Assembly: GCF_010092445.1 (NCBI RefSeq)
Contig: NZ_CP048031.1
Coordinates: forward strand, 4,464,001-4,528,000
Direction of reading: 5' to 3'
Source of the DNA: Shewanella sp. Arc9-LZ
GTDB lineage: Bacteria > Pseudomonadota > Gammaproteobacteria > Enterobacterales > Shewanellaceae
Length of the DNA: 64,000 nt
Shown here: one piece after another, positions 46,051 through 54,551 of the stretch
How positions within the stretch are numbered: the first letter of the stretch is position 1
Layout of the letters: each line of letters opens with the position of its first letter
Made by a program: the position numbers and the translations under genes
Notes under the pieces: generated by a model
The model's database searches: none
Told to the model about the DNA's origin: nothing
The model's input: only the letters and a program-made list of their open reading frames with translations

Positions 46051-47811
46051 TTATAACCCAATATCTTGTTGGCTAACAATATCTTCCGACAACGGCACTT
46101 TCGACTCACTAACGTCTTCAACTAGTTTTGACACCTCTTCCAGTGTTGTGGTGCCAAGGAATAAATACTCCATCGCAGAATGCGCAAGGGGAATAAAGTT
46201 AGGACTGCGCAGCGCTGCACGGGCAAAATCTTGCGGATTACCCGTTCGCATGGCATCAATCATATTTTCGTCGAGCTCGAGTATTTCAAAAATACCGATA
46301 CGACCACGATAGCCCGAACCATTACAGGTTTGGCAACCGCTACCCACTTTAAACGTAGCGCTGCTAATATCTTTTTTCGTCACACTCGCAAGCCAGCTGC
46401 GTTCAGCTGCGGTTGGTTGATAATCTACGGCACAATTGTGACAAACGCGCCTAACAAGACGTTGAGCGATAATGACCCGCAGCGCACTAGCAACCAAATA
46501 ACTCGCCGCGCCCATATCGAGTAATCGCAATGCACTGGTAACCGCATCATTTGTATGCAAAGTCGATAATACAAAGTGACCGGTTAATGCACCGCGTAAG
46601 CCAATTTCTACGGTTTCTTGGTCACGCATCTCTCCCACCATGATAATGTCAGGATCTTGGCGAAGCGTGGTACGCAGTACGTTAGAAAAGTCTAAACCAA
46701 TCTTGTGGTTAACTTGTACTTGGTTAATGCGCGGTAATTGATACTCAACCGGGTCTTCTACGGTGATAATCTTTCTATCGGCAGTGTTAAGCTCACTTAA
46801 AATACCGTACAAGGTGGTCGTTTTACCACTACCGGTTGGCCCTGTAACTAGCAACATACCGTGGGGGCGTTTAATCTGTTTACGAATACGCGCCACAATA
46901 TGCGGTGGCATACCGGTTTCATCTAACGTACGTAAACCTGTGGTCTGATCCAATAAACGCATCACCACCGACTCACCATGATAAATCGGCATGGTCGACA
47001 TCCGCACATCGATTTTATGACCTTTTATTTCTATATGAAAACGGCCATCTTGTGGCATACGTTTTTCTGAAATATCCAGTCCAGCCATCAACTTAAGCCG
47101 TAATACTAAAGCAGAGGCGATATTAACTTCACTGAGAAGGTTTTCATGTAATTGGCCATCGATACGCTGACGGATCCGCAGCACTTTCTCGCCAGGCTCA
47201 ATGTGAATATCTGACGCACGCATTTGCACCGCATCTTCAAAAATAGACTGTAATAGCTTCACCACGGTGGTTTCGTTATCACTGTCGCTTTGAGTCAAAT
47301 TAGCCAAATCGAACATGTCATCTGCGGCATATTCTTCATCAAGCTTACCGGCAATTTCAGCAATTTGCCCGGTACGACGATAAAGGTTGTCAAACGCGTC
47401 GAGTAATTGTTGCTCTGGTGCCACCGCGATCATTAACTGTTTAGGGGCAACTAAGACTTCAATATTATCAATAGCCTGCAAGTCAGCAGGGTCACTCATA
47501 GCAACTAATACATGGTCGGAATGACTTTCCACCACTAAAGCTCGATAACGCCTCGCTTGTACTTCGGGGAGAATATTCACCACTTCATCGGCAATCGGAC
47601 GACGACTAATATCGAGGTACGGTAAATTAAGCTGATGAGATAAAAATTTAAGTAACTGGTCTTCAGTAATACTGTTCAAATCAATTAAGGTGCGGCCGAG
47701 CTTTTTACCTGAATTGCGCTGCTCTGCTAATGCTTGCTGTAATTGGGTGTCAGTAATAATCAGCTCTTGAACAAGAAGATCTCCTAACCGCATCTTTAAC
47801 TTAGGCTTCAT
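46051..47811 (-). CDS. mshE: MSHA extension ATPase MshE with MshEN domain
   Basis: A 586-residue GspE/PilB-family ATPase. The N-terminal MshEN region (about 8-60) has two c-di-GMP-binding-type motifs (RLGDLLVQ at 8, KLGRTLID at 37). The core has Walker A GPTGSGKTTTLYG, Asp box, Walker B region (DPDIIMVGEMRDQETVEIG), and His box (TGHFVLSTLHTNDA). Two CxxC pairs (CHNC, CQTCNG) form the zinc site. It powers pilus extension; in Vibrio the domain binds c-di-GMP. The conserved Gly of both MshEN motifs is replaced (Leu17, Asn46). It overlaps mshN by 4 bases (ATGA). Confidence 0.95.
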   Translation of the reverse strand: MKPKLKMRLGDLLVQELIITDTQLQQALAEQRNSGKKLGRTLIDLNSITEDQLLKFLSHQLNLPYLDISRRPIADEVVNILPEVQARRYRALVVESHSDHVLVAMSDPADLQAIDNIEVLVAPKQLMIAVAPEQQLLDAFDNLYRRTGQIAEIAGKLDEEYAADDMFDLANLTQSDSDNETTVVKLLQSIFEDAVQMRASDIHIEPGEKVLRIRQRIDGQLHENLLSEVNIASALVLRLKLMAGLDISEKRMPQDGRFHIEIKGHKIDVRMSTMPIYHGESVVMRLLDQTTGLRTLDETGMPPHIVARIRKQIKRPHGMLLVTGPTGSGKTTTLYGILSELNTADRKIITVEDPVEYQLPRINQVQVNHKIGLDFSNVLRTTLRQDPDIIMVGEMRDQETVEIGLRGALTGHFVLSTLHTNDAVTSALRLLDMGAASYLVASALRVIIAQRLVRRVCHNCAVDYQPTAAERSWLASVTKKDISSATFKVGSGCQTCNGSGYRGRIGIFEILELDENMIDAMRTGNPQDFARAALRSPNFIPLAHSAMEYLFLGTTTLEEVSKLVEDVSESKVPLSEDIVSQQDIGL

Positions 47812-49100
47812 CGGTTTTCTCCTAGCTGATCTAAACGCTTTTCAATAAATGTCATAGCTGAAGTTGATAGCCCTTCATAGCTTAATGCTGATCGGTATGC
47901 TTGCGCAGCTTGTGGATATTTTTGTTGTGAATCGAGCGCATAACCTAATCCCATCCACCAGCGAGATTGAGTTGACTCAGATACCAATAAGTTTCGGTAA
48001 GCCTCCTCCGCTAAAACAAAGTTTTTAGAGTTTTGTGCCAAATCGGTTTGTGCGATCCACTTATCACGAGCCCACGATGAGCTATCTGGGATCATCGCCA
48101 CCGTTGTTAACGCTTCATCATAAGCTTTTATTGCAGTTTGAATTTGCGACAAAATCACATAAAACTCCCACTGTTGTGGAAACATACTGATTCCACTCTC
48201 GAGTAATCTCATTGCAGTCGTTGGGTTATTTTGCGCAAAATAAATTTCGACTAATTGCTTACGGGCTTTATGTAAACTCGGTTGTAAAATAATGGCTTCT
48301 AAATAGTAACCCGCCGCATCGTCCAGACGTTGCGCTTGCTCAGCATCCATCGCTTTGCGATATTGCAATTGCGCCATTTGCGTCTTGGAAAGCACCACTT
48401 CATTGACGCTCATATCAACAGTTTTTGCTGCAGCAGATACTTCTGCGGGCACTTCTGCGGGTAAGAAGCGAGATGTTTGCGCTGCGATTTGGCCTTGAGT
48501 GGATTCAGTATTAATCAGCGAAGCCATATTCTGTGAAGTATTATCCACCGAACCACTTGGCTTCTCTGTGTCTACGGTTGAAGCTAGCACTGTTTGTTGG
48601 TTGACGCTTTCGTTATTAACGGCTGATGCAGTGCTCACTTTGGATGGATCAAGCTCGGATATGCGATCCGTTGGTTCAATCATCTCAGCAGTGATTTCTG
48701 GCGTGCTCGCTTGAATAGATGCTTGAGTTGGTATTTGAGCTGCTGCTTGGGTTGGTGCTTCAGTTGAAATTTGAGCAAGCTTAGGTTCAGCAACGACATT
48801 ATCTTGTGGCTGACTCGCCAGCGATGACTGAATATCTTCGGTAATCGATGTATTGATAGCTGTTGTCTCATTGACCATTTGAATATTGGCTTGGCGATAC
48901 ATAGATACACCAAACCACAATGTAGGGATCAGGAGTACGGCAACAACAATAAGGCTAATAAGTGGTGAGCGAGATTTAGCAACTGATTGATACTGAATTT
49001 GAGGACGCACAAATTCACCCGCAGGTTGCACTGGTGGTTTGTCTGTTCCTGGTTGCTGACGCTGCTCTAAATCTTTCAGCATCTTGATAATCACACTCAT
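47808..49100 (-). CDS. mshN: MSHA biogenesis TPR protein MshN
   Basis: A 430-residue protein with a short cytoplasmic N-terminus, one transmembrane helix (about 45-66) and a long Ala/Thr/Gln-rich linker (about 75-235). TPR repeats lie at about 240-425 (YRKAMDAEQAQRLDDAAGYY, ATQSRWWMGLGYALDSQQKY). It is probably a periplasmic scaffold connecting MshM/MshG to the secretin. It overlaps mshM and mshE by 4 bases each. Confidence 0.9.
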   Translation of the reverse strand: MSVIIKMLKDLEQRQQPGTDKPPVQPAGEFVRPQIQYQSVAKSRSPLISLIVVAVLLIPTLWFGVSMYRQANIQMVNETTAINTSITEDIQSSLASQPQDNVVAEPKLAQISTEAPTQAAAQIPTQASIQASTPEITAEMIEPTDRISELDPSKVSTASAVNNESVNQQTVLASTVDTEKPSGSVDNTSQNMASLINTESTQGQIAAQTSRFLPAEVPAEVSAAAKTVDMSVNEVVLSKTQMAQLQYRKAMDAEQAQRLDDAAGYYLEAIILQPSLHKARKQLVEIYFAQNNPTTAMRLLESGISMFPQQWEFYVILSQIQTAIKAYDEALTTVAMIPDSSSWARDKWIAQTDLAQNSKNFVLAEEAYRNLLVSESTQSRWWMGLGYALDSQQKYPQAAQAYRSALSYEGLSTSAMTFIEKRLDQLGENR

Positions 49101-50041
49101 TTAATCTCGCTTATTTGTGTCATCCATTCACCACAACAATTATCACCATTCAACCCAATAACCACCATCACTGTTACAAGCAACATAATTATCAGCATGC
49201 TGACACGGGAAAACCCTACTTTATGTTGTAAATTAATATCTTCTGTATCCGTTATCGCAGCTAGACAATGGCGAGATGTCACCTTTTTTTTACCTTGGCC
49301 ATAACATAGCAATAAGCTCTTATGCGCCAATATATTCACTAAACGCGGGATACCTCGAGCAGCTTTGGCAATGCGTTTAATATCCGCGGTATTAAACAAT
49401 TCAGGTCCTTGATAACCCGCTACAGCAAGTCGGTAACCAATATAAGCTTGTATCTCATCCCATGTTAATGGACGTAAGTCATAACTAAAGGTAATGCGTT
49501 GTCGTAATTGTCTAAACTTGGGTTGAGCTAAACGCTCATCTAATTCTGGTTGGCCAAATAACACCACTTGCAATAATTTACGACTTTCGGTCTCTAAATT
49601 AGTAAATAATCTTAATGCCTCAATACTGTCATCCGGTAATGATTGCGCTTCATCTAACACTAACACCACGTGAAAGCCCTGATGATTTAACGTTAACAAG
49701 CGCTCATGGATAAGCCTTGTCAATTGTTGTTGATCTAATTTGTTCGGTAACGCTAAACCGAGTTCGCCCGCTACGGCCAAACGTAATTCTTTAGGATTCA
49801 AATAGGGGTTAGGTAAGTAAGCGCAATGATATTGAGTCGGTAAGTCATTCAACAGCTTACGACACACTAAGGTTTTACCGGTACCCACTTCACCAGTGAC
49901 TTTAATAAAACCTTCACCTGTCTGTAATGCGGTTTGCAGCACTTGCAACGCTTCCACATGCGGCGACAACCCAAAAAAGAAACTCGTATTTGGGGTAAGC
50001 GTAAAGGGCAATTGACTTAAGCCAAAGTGCTGCAAATACAT
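49097..50041 (-). CDS. mshM: MSHA ExeA-like AAA ATPase MshM
   Basis: A 314-residue protein of the ExeA/GspA type: Walker A GEVGTGKT, Walker B VLVLDEAQ, and a C-terminal transmembrane helix (about 280-300). The pattern LPFTLTPNTSFFFGLSPHVE at the start is characteristic. ExeA-like proteins help assemble secretins in the outer membrane. The gene is separated from mshL by 69 bases and overlaps mshN. Confidence 0.94.
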   Translation of the reverse strand: MYLQHFGLSQLPFTLTPNTSFFFGLSPHVEALQVLQTALQTGEGFIKVTGEVGTGKTLVCRKLLNDLPTQYHCAYLPNPYLNPKELRLAVAGELGLALPNKLDQQQLTRLIHERLLTLNHQGFHVVLVLDEAQSLPDDSIEALRLFTNLETESRKLLQVVLFGQPELDERLAQPKFRQLRQRITFSYDLRPLTWDEIQAYIGYRLAVAGYQGPELFNTADIKRIAKAARGIPRLVNILAHKSLLLCYGQGKKKVTSRHCLAAITDTEDINLQHKVGFSRVSMLIIMLLVTVMVVIGLNGDNCCGEWMTQISEIK

Positions 50042-50110
50042 AATTACTGGCTATCCCTTATCAATTTCAACCGCTATTTTTAATCGTCAATTCTCTACCG
50101 TCAACGGTCG

Positions 50111-51793
50111 CTATTTAGAAGGGTACCAACGTTCGATTAAATCTTGCGAACGCTTTAATTCATCCTTCCATGTGTCACCACCCACAACCGTTGGCTTCAA
50201 CATAATAATCAATTCAGTTTTCTTTTTAGATTTAGTGCGACTGGTGAAGGCTTCGCCCAGAAAAGGAATATCACCTAATAAAGGTACTTTAGACACTGTT
50301 TCAATATTTTCGCTCTTCATCAAGCCACCAATCACCACTACATCACCAGAAGCGGCGCGGATAACGGTATCCGATTCACGGATCTCACTTTGTGCTAACG
50401 GTAATTCTAAGGTTGAATCACTGATTTTAATTTCTTTGGTTTGTGAGGTCACGTCAATCACCGAAGGATGGACATGCAATATTACGTTGCCATATTCATC
50501 AATCTGCGGGGTTACATCTAAGGCAATGCCTGAGAAAAATGGCGTCAGCTCAACCTGCGGCGTCGTTACCGGAGTGGCACCCGCTACGGTCGTTGAGGAT
50601 ACATCGGTGACAAAGTATTCGTCATTGCCGACTTTAATAACCGCTTTTTGATTATTAGAAGCGGTAACACGAGGGCTTGAAAGTACATCAACATCACCTT
50701 GGGTATCTAACAAGTTAATAATGGTACTGAAATCACTTCCGGTGAAATTAATCGAGGTTACACCGCCAATTGCAGACGTAATCGCATTACTTAACCCTTG
50801 TCCTGCTGAGGTACTGAAATCAACATTGGTACTGCCAGCATGACCTAAGACATTTTCCCACTGAATACCTTGCTGGTAACCATCGGATAAGGTCACTTCA
50901 ATAATTTTCGCTTCCAAAATCACTTGGCGCTGTAGATGGCTTTCGGCTATTTGTAAGAAACTTCGAATTTGACGTAACTCATCAGGGAAAGCTCGAACGG
51001 TAACAAGCCCTGCTTGAGGGGTTACCACAACCTGTCGCCCGCCACCTGTTTCACCCATTATTGACATTAATGTGGCTTGTAATTCACCCCAAAAATCGGT
51101 CTTGGTTGTTGAACGAATAAACGTACCATTGGTATTGTCACTGCTGTTCGAATTTCCATTGCTACTGTTACTATTTGAACTATTACTACTGTTACTGCTG
51201 TTGCTATTACTATTACTATTGTTACTGCCATTACTTGAATTATTGTTTTGGTCTGAAATGCGTCCTGAGCTAACGGAGGTTAATGACAACCCCTCACGTT
51301 GCATGTAAATATAATTCAAAGGGAAAGTTTCGGTTCGCATACCCGACGGAAACACACGTAAAATACGACCTTCTCGATTCACTTCGTAACCATAAATGTC
51401 TTCAACAACTTGAATGGCTTCTGACAAGGTTACCGCTTTTAAAGATAATGAAATTTTACCTTGTACATCTGGATGTACCGCGACACTCAATGGGGTGTCT
51501 TTTACTAAGCTGGGGAAAAAAACTCTGGCGTCAACCTCATTGGCTGATACATCAAAACGACGCTCGGCGGGCAATGCTCTTGCTGATTGGCTCAACACAT
51601 TATTACCATTAAGCTCACGCTGAACATCTTCAGGCATTGCCGCTGGAGGAGGCGTAATGGCTTGACTCGCCTCAGCTTGTTGCCTTGACTCATTCAAGGC
51701 TGCTTTCGCTGTTTGTGGGTCGGGCCTATCTGTCGTTTGGCAAGCAACTAAGCACAGCGACATCAGAGGAGTAACATATCTAATCACATTCAT
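50111..51793 (-). CDS. mshL: MSHA secretin MshL
   Basis: A 560-residue lipoprotein secretin with lipobox VAC (Cys18), an STN/secretin_N region (about 60-180), an Asn/Ser-rich linker (about 184-222) and the secretin C-terminal domain. The latter shows VLEAKIIEVTLSDGYQQGIQ and VIGGLMKSENIETVSKVPLL. It forms the outer-membrane pore for the MSHA pilus. It starts 13 bases after mshK. Confidence 0.94.
   Translation of the reverse strand: MNVIRYVTPLMSLCLVACQTTDRPDPQTAKAALNESRQQAEASQAITPPPAAMPEDVQRELNGNNVLSQSARALPAERRFDVSANEVDARVFFPSLVKDTPLSVAVHPDVQGKISLSLKAVTLSEAIQVVEDIYGYEVNREGRILRVFPSGMRTETFPLNYIYMQREGLSLTSVSSGRISDQNNNSSNGSNNSNSNSNSSNSSNSSNSNSSNGNSNSSDNTNGTFIRSTTKTDFWGELQATLMSIMGETGGGRQVVVTPQAGLVTVRAFPDELRQIRSFLQIAESHLQRQVILEAKIIEVTLSDGYQQGIQWENVLGHAGSTNVDFSTSAGQGLSNAITSAIGGVTSINFTGSDFSTIINLLDTQGDVDVLSSPRVTASNNQKAVIKVGNDEYFVTDVSSTTVAGATPVTTPQVELTPFFSGIALDVTPQIDEYGNVILHVHPSVIDVTSQTKEIKISDSTLELPLAQSEIRESDTVIRAASGDVVVIGGLMKSENIETVSKVPLLGDIPFLGEAFTSRTKSKKKTELIIMLKPTVVGGDTWKDELKRSQDLIERWYPSK
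51125..51245 (-). repeat. Asn/Ser codon repeat in mshL
   Basis: About 120 bases consist of AAY/AGY codons encoding only Asn, Ser and a few Gly/Asp. It resembles a triplet microsatellite. Because the unit is three bases, slippage would change linker length and not the frame. Confidence 0.8.
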
Positions 51794-51806
51794 TTTTATT
51801 CTTATC

Positions 51807-52133
51807 CTATCGCTCTGTTATCGACTGAAATAGTTGAAGTTTTCTTCCATCTGATAAGGTAACATAGTCCTTGTTAATCTTTGATACTCGTAATCCACTA
51901 CCGCTAATAGCATCACCTACCGAAAGAATAATATTATTAATAACCGCATAAGTATTCTGGCCGTTAACAATACTGTTTAACACCAAAGATTGATTATCAG
52001 CTTTGGCCTGCACAGCAACAAAGCCCTGCCCTGGTAAAGTTGGATCACGTAATGTTTGCGCGTTAGCAGCCGACATTAATAGCATCATTAGGCTGGATGC
52101 ATACGCCATAGCATTAATCTTGTTTCGCAACAC
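51807..52133 (-). CDS. mshK: MSHA biogenesis protein MshK (PilP-like)
   Basis: A 108-residue secreted protein (signal peptide to about 25, MMLLMSAANA) with a PilP-like beta domain (LRDPTLPGQGFVAV, VNGQNTYAVINNIILSVGD). It starts with GTG 52133, with AAGGA 8 bases upstream, overlapping mshJ by 20 bases. It probably links the inner-membrane complex to secretin MshL. Confidence 0.88.
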   Translation of the reverse strand: MLRNKINAMAYASSLMMLLMSAANAQTLRDPTLPGQGFVAVQAKADNQSLVLNSIVNGQNTYAVINNIILSVGDAISGSGLRVSKINKDYVTLSDGRKLQLFQSITER

Positions 52134-52770
52134 TGATAAAGTCCTTATTCACACTAAGTGTGTAAAGTTCTAATTCAACTAACGCATCGGGATGAGATTC
52201 AACACGGTAATCTAAACGCTTCCAATACAATTTATCGGGCATACTTTCCACCGCTTTAATAAACGCTAAAATAGAAAAGTAATCGCCTTGTAACGTCAAC
52301 TTAATACCATGGCTGTAAAGATTAACTTTACTACCATCACCCACTTGCAATAAGGCTTTGGGCGCAATAGAGGCAAACGACATGAGCGAGACGCCTTTCA
52401 CATTACCCAGCAAGTTGGCTAATACTGTCGGCATATAATCCGCGGGAACCATATCAACCATTTGGTTGCTGAGGTCAGCATCAATCAATTGCATTTGCTC
52501 AGTAATCAACTGTAATCGTTGTTGATAATCTTGATTGGGATCGAGCTGTAAACGCTCTTCATAAAGCGCCACTTGTTGTAATGAAATCGAATTTTCTTGT
52601 TCGAGTCCCTTTAGCTGATTCTGAACACTTTGCTGTTGCTTCCACAATGACTCTAATGGCATAAACAGCAACATCCCAATGACAACGAATAAGGCTAACG
52701 TAATCAATATCCGCTCTCGTGGACTTAGCTCATTAAATTTTGACGACCACACCAGCCATTGTTGCTTCAT
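52114..52770 (-). CDS. mshJ: MSHA biogenesis protein MshJ (PilO-like)
   Basis: A 218-residue bitopic protein with a transmembrane helix at about 24-42 (ILITLALFVVIGMLLFMPLE), a coiled coil (about 45-90) and a ferredoxin-like PilO domain ending with LELYTLSVNKDFI. It partners MshI2 and MshK. It overlaps mshI2 by 4 bases. Confidence 0.9.
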   Translation of the reverse strand: MKQQWLVWSSKFNELSPRERILITLALFVVIGMLLFMPLESLWKQQQSVQNQLKGLEQENSISLQQVALYEERLQLDPNQDYQQRLQLITEQMQLIDADLSNQMVDMVPADYMPTVLANLLGNVKGVSLMSFASIAPKALLQVGDGSKVNLYSHGIKLTLQGDYFSILAFIKAVESMPDKLYWKRLDYRVESHPDALVELELYTLSVNKDFISVAKQD

Positions 52771-53387
52771 TGTGCAAACTCCTTAGCAACGGGCTGGCTT
52801 ATCAATTTAAACGCCAACGGCTGTGCTTCACCGCGATCCATTGTCATCGCTGAAAATGCATAACCCTTTAACGTTGAAGTGGTTTTTAATTTATCTATCC
52901 ACAGTGGAATACTTTGAGGATTACGACCATAACCTTCAAACTCAATTCGCTGAGCGCTAGTGTTTTGTTGCTCAATAGTAATATGACTCAACCACACATT
53001 GCTATCAGCCACAGCAGCCAAGTCGGTCAACATTGGCGAGTAACCTTGGCTTATCATGGTCTTGCGCTGACTTAGTTCATCTTTTAGTAGTTTTTTAAGA
53101 TCTAAACGTTGTTGCTCAAGTTCAACCTTTGCTACCAAATCGGCATTAGGTTTACGTAAAGCAATTTGTTGTTCTAGTTGTGTCTTTTGGTCAGTTAATC
53201 GACTTTTTGTGCTGCTTGCCTGTTGATTTAACTTTTGCAATTCATCGGTATGCCACAGCCCTACAACATAAAGTACAGCGCAACCTCCGGTGAAAAAAGC
53301 CAATGCCAACATCATTCTCGCAAAGGTTAGCCTTTGCTTTTTCGGCAACAAATCTGTGGTATATAAATTAACACTGGTTTTTATCAC
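52767..53387 (-). CDS. mshI2: MSHA biogenesis protein MshI2 (PilN-like)
   Basis: A 206-residue PilN-type protein. It has a short cytoplasmic N-terminus (NLYTTDLLPKKQRLTF, like the PilN INLLPWR motif), a transmembrane helix (about 26-46), a coiled coil (about 50-105) and a PilN domain. It overlaps mshI by 4 bases and is followed by the PilO-like MshJ. This is the usual PilM-N-O-P order. Confidence 0.88.
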   Translation of the reverse strand: MIKTSVNLYTTDLLPKKQRLTFARMMLALAFFTGGCAVLYVVGLWHTDELQKLNQQASSTKSRLTDQKTQLEQQIALRKPNADLVAKVELEQQRLDLKKLLKDELSQRKTMISQGYSPMLTDLAAVADSNVWLSHITIEQQNTSAQRIEFEGYGRNPQSIPLWIDKLKTTSTLKGYAFSAMTMDRGEAQPLAFKLISQPVAKEFAQ

Positions 53388-54289
53388 ACTTCACCTCGAG
53401 CTAATTCTTGCAACGCTAACTGCGCGAGTAAATTCGATACGCCATCGTGAGTAACCGCGACCACTTTTTGATTAAAGTTAGCACTAACGAGATTGGCCAA
53501 TGATGAACTATCACCTTCAACCAAAATACTAATTGACCCAACTGGAGCTTGACGTAATTGGCTTTCAAAATAATCCATAGAACGTTGGATTTCTAAACTG
53601 AGGTTATCGGCTAAGCCTTGCTTTAATTCTTCTAAAGTCGCTTTATCCAGGTGGTTAAATCCTCTAACGCGACGCTGCATTAACACTTCACCCGCTTTAA
53701 CAACTAACAACAACAATTCTTGCTGCGGCAAGTGAGCGACTAACATATGTGCCATATTATCGTGTGCTAAGACATGGCTTAATGCCAATTCTTCAATACT
53801 GATCCCAACAATATCTAATCCATTGGCATCACAAGCACTGGCCAATTGCATTAAAAATTGACGACTACTGACCACCACATTCACTTTTGAACTGGCAATA
53901 AAACTGGATTCGAAATAATCTAGATGAATATTCGTAACGGGCTCGGACACCATGTCTTTAACAGACCAAATCAACGCTTGAGTCACTTCACTAGGCTCAA
54001 CATTGGGTTTTTCAACTTGTAATAATTGATAATACTGCTGCGACAGCACTAATTGCACCCGAACTCGGCCAAACTGACTCTTTAATGCTTCAAAGGCTTG
54101 AGACCAATTGTTTTTTTGTACTAAAAACTGGCTGATAACAGGCGCTGATTGACCTTGCTGTGGCTTACATACCCACAGGGAATTTCCGGCGATAAATACA
54201 CCTACATTACCCATCAATTGCGATGTCTGCCAAAAGGCTAGTTTACTCAAAAAACCATTGTCCATTGCGTGGCCCATATTCGCTAACAT
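53384..54289 (-). CDS. mshI: MSHA biogenesis protein MshI (PilM-like)
   Basis: A 301-residue cytoplasmic actin-like PilM homologue (IAGNSLWVCKPQQG, VNVVVSSRQFLMQLASACDA, DIVGISIEELALSHVLAHDN). It probably binds the N-terminus of MshI2. It is the first gene of the assembly operon, after a 262-base gap from mshH that likely contains a promoter. Confidence 0.88.
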   Translation of the reverse strand: MLANMGHAMDNGFLSKLAFWQTSQLMGNVGVFIAGNSLWVCKPQQGQSAPVISQFLVQKNNWSQAFEALKSQFGRVRVQLVLSQQYYQLLQVEKPNVEPSEVTQALIWSVKDMVSEPVTNIHLDYFESSFIASSKVNVVVSSRQFLMQLASACDANGLDIVGISIEELALSHVLAHDNMAHMLVAHLPQQELLLLVVKAGEVLMQRRVRGFNHLDKATLEELKQGLADNLSLEIQRSMDYFESQLRQAPVGSISILVEGDSSSLANLVSANFNQKVVAVTHDGVSNLLAQLALQELARGEV

Positions 54290-54551
54290 ATTAATTATTT
54301 AAGATTACTGATGATAAATATATCAGTAAAAATGACATTTTTAAGCCTTGCACCAGCATTTAACATCAACATGATTCGATTACGCTGCATTGTCATTTCT
54401 CAGTATTATTGCTCAAATCTAAAACGATGAAGCTTTGTTACTGATACGTTAACGCTATAACTGCTCATTAATATAGCGCATATAGATTGAAAATAGAGTG
54501 CAATCTATTGATAAACAAGATCTAACTTAAACAAACATAGCATTATATGAC
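54290..54551 (-). promoter_or_regulatory. intergenic region before mshI, probable operon promoter
   Basis: 262 AT-rich bases without a gene lie between mshH and mshI, the only sizeable gap in the first half of the locus. A -10-like TATATT and a TTGCAC are present on the minus strand but spaced too far apart for a firm call. The promoter is inferred from position. Confidence 0.35.

Noticed and set aside
51072..51308. Leu-rich plus-strand frame over mshL
   Set aside because: It is the reverse reading of the Asn/Ser codon repeat; low-complexity artefact.
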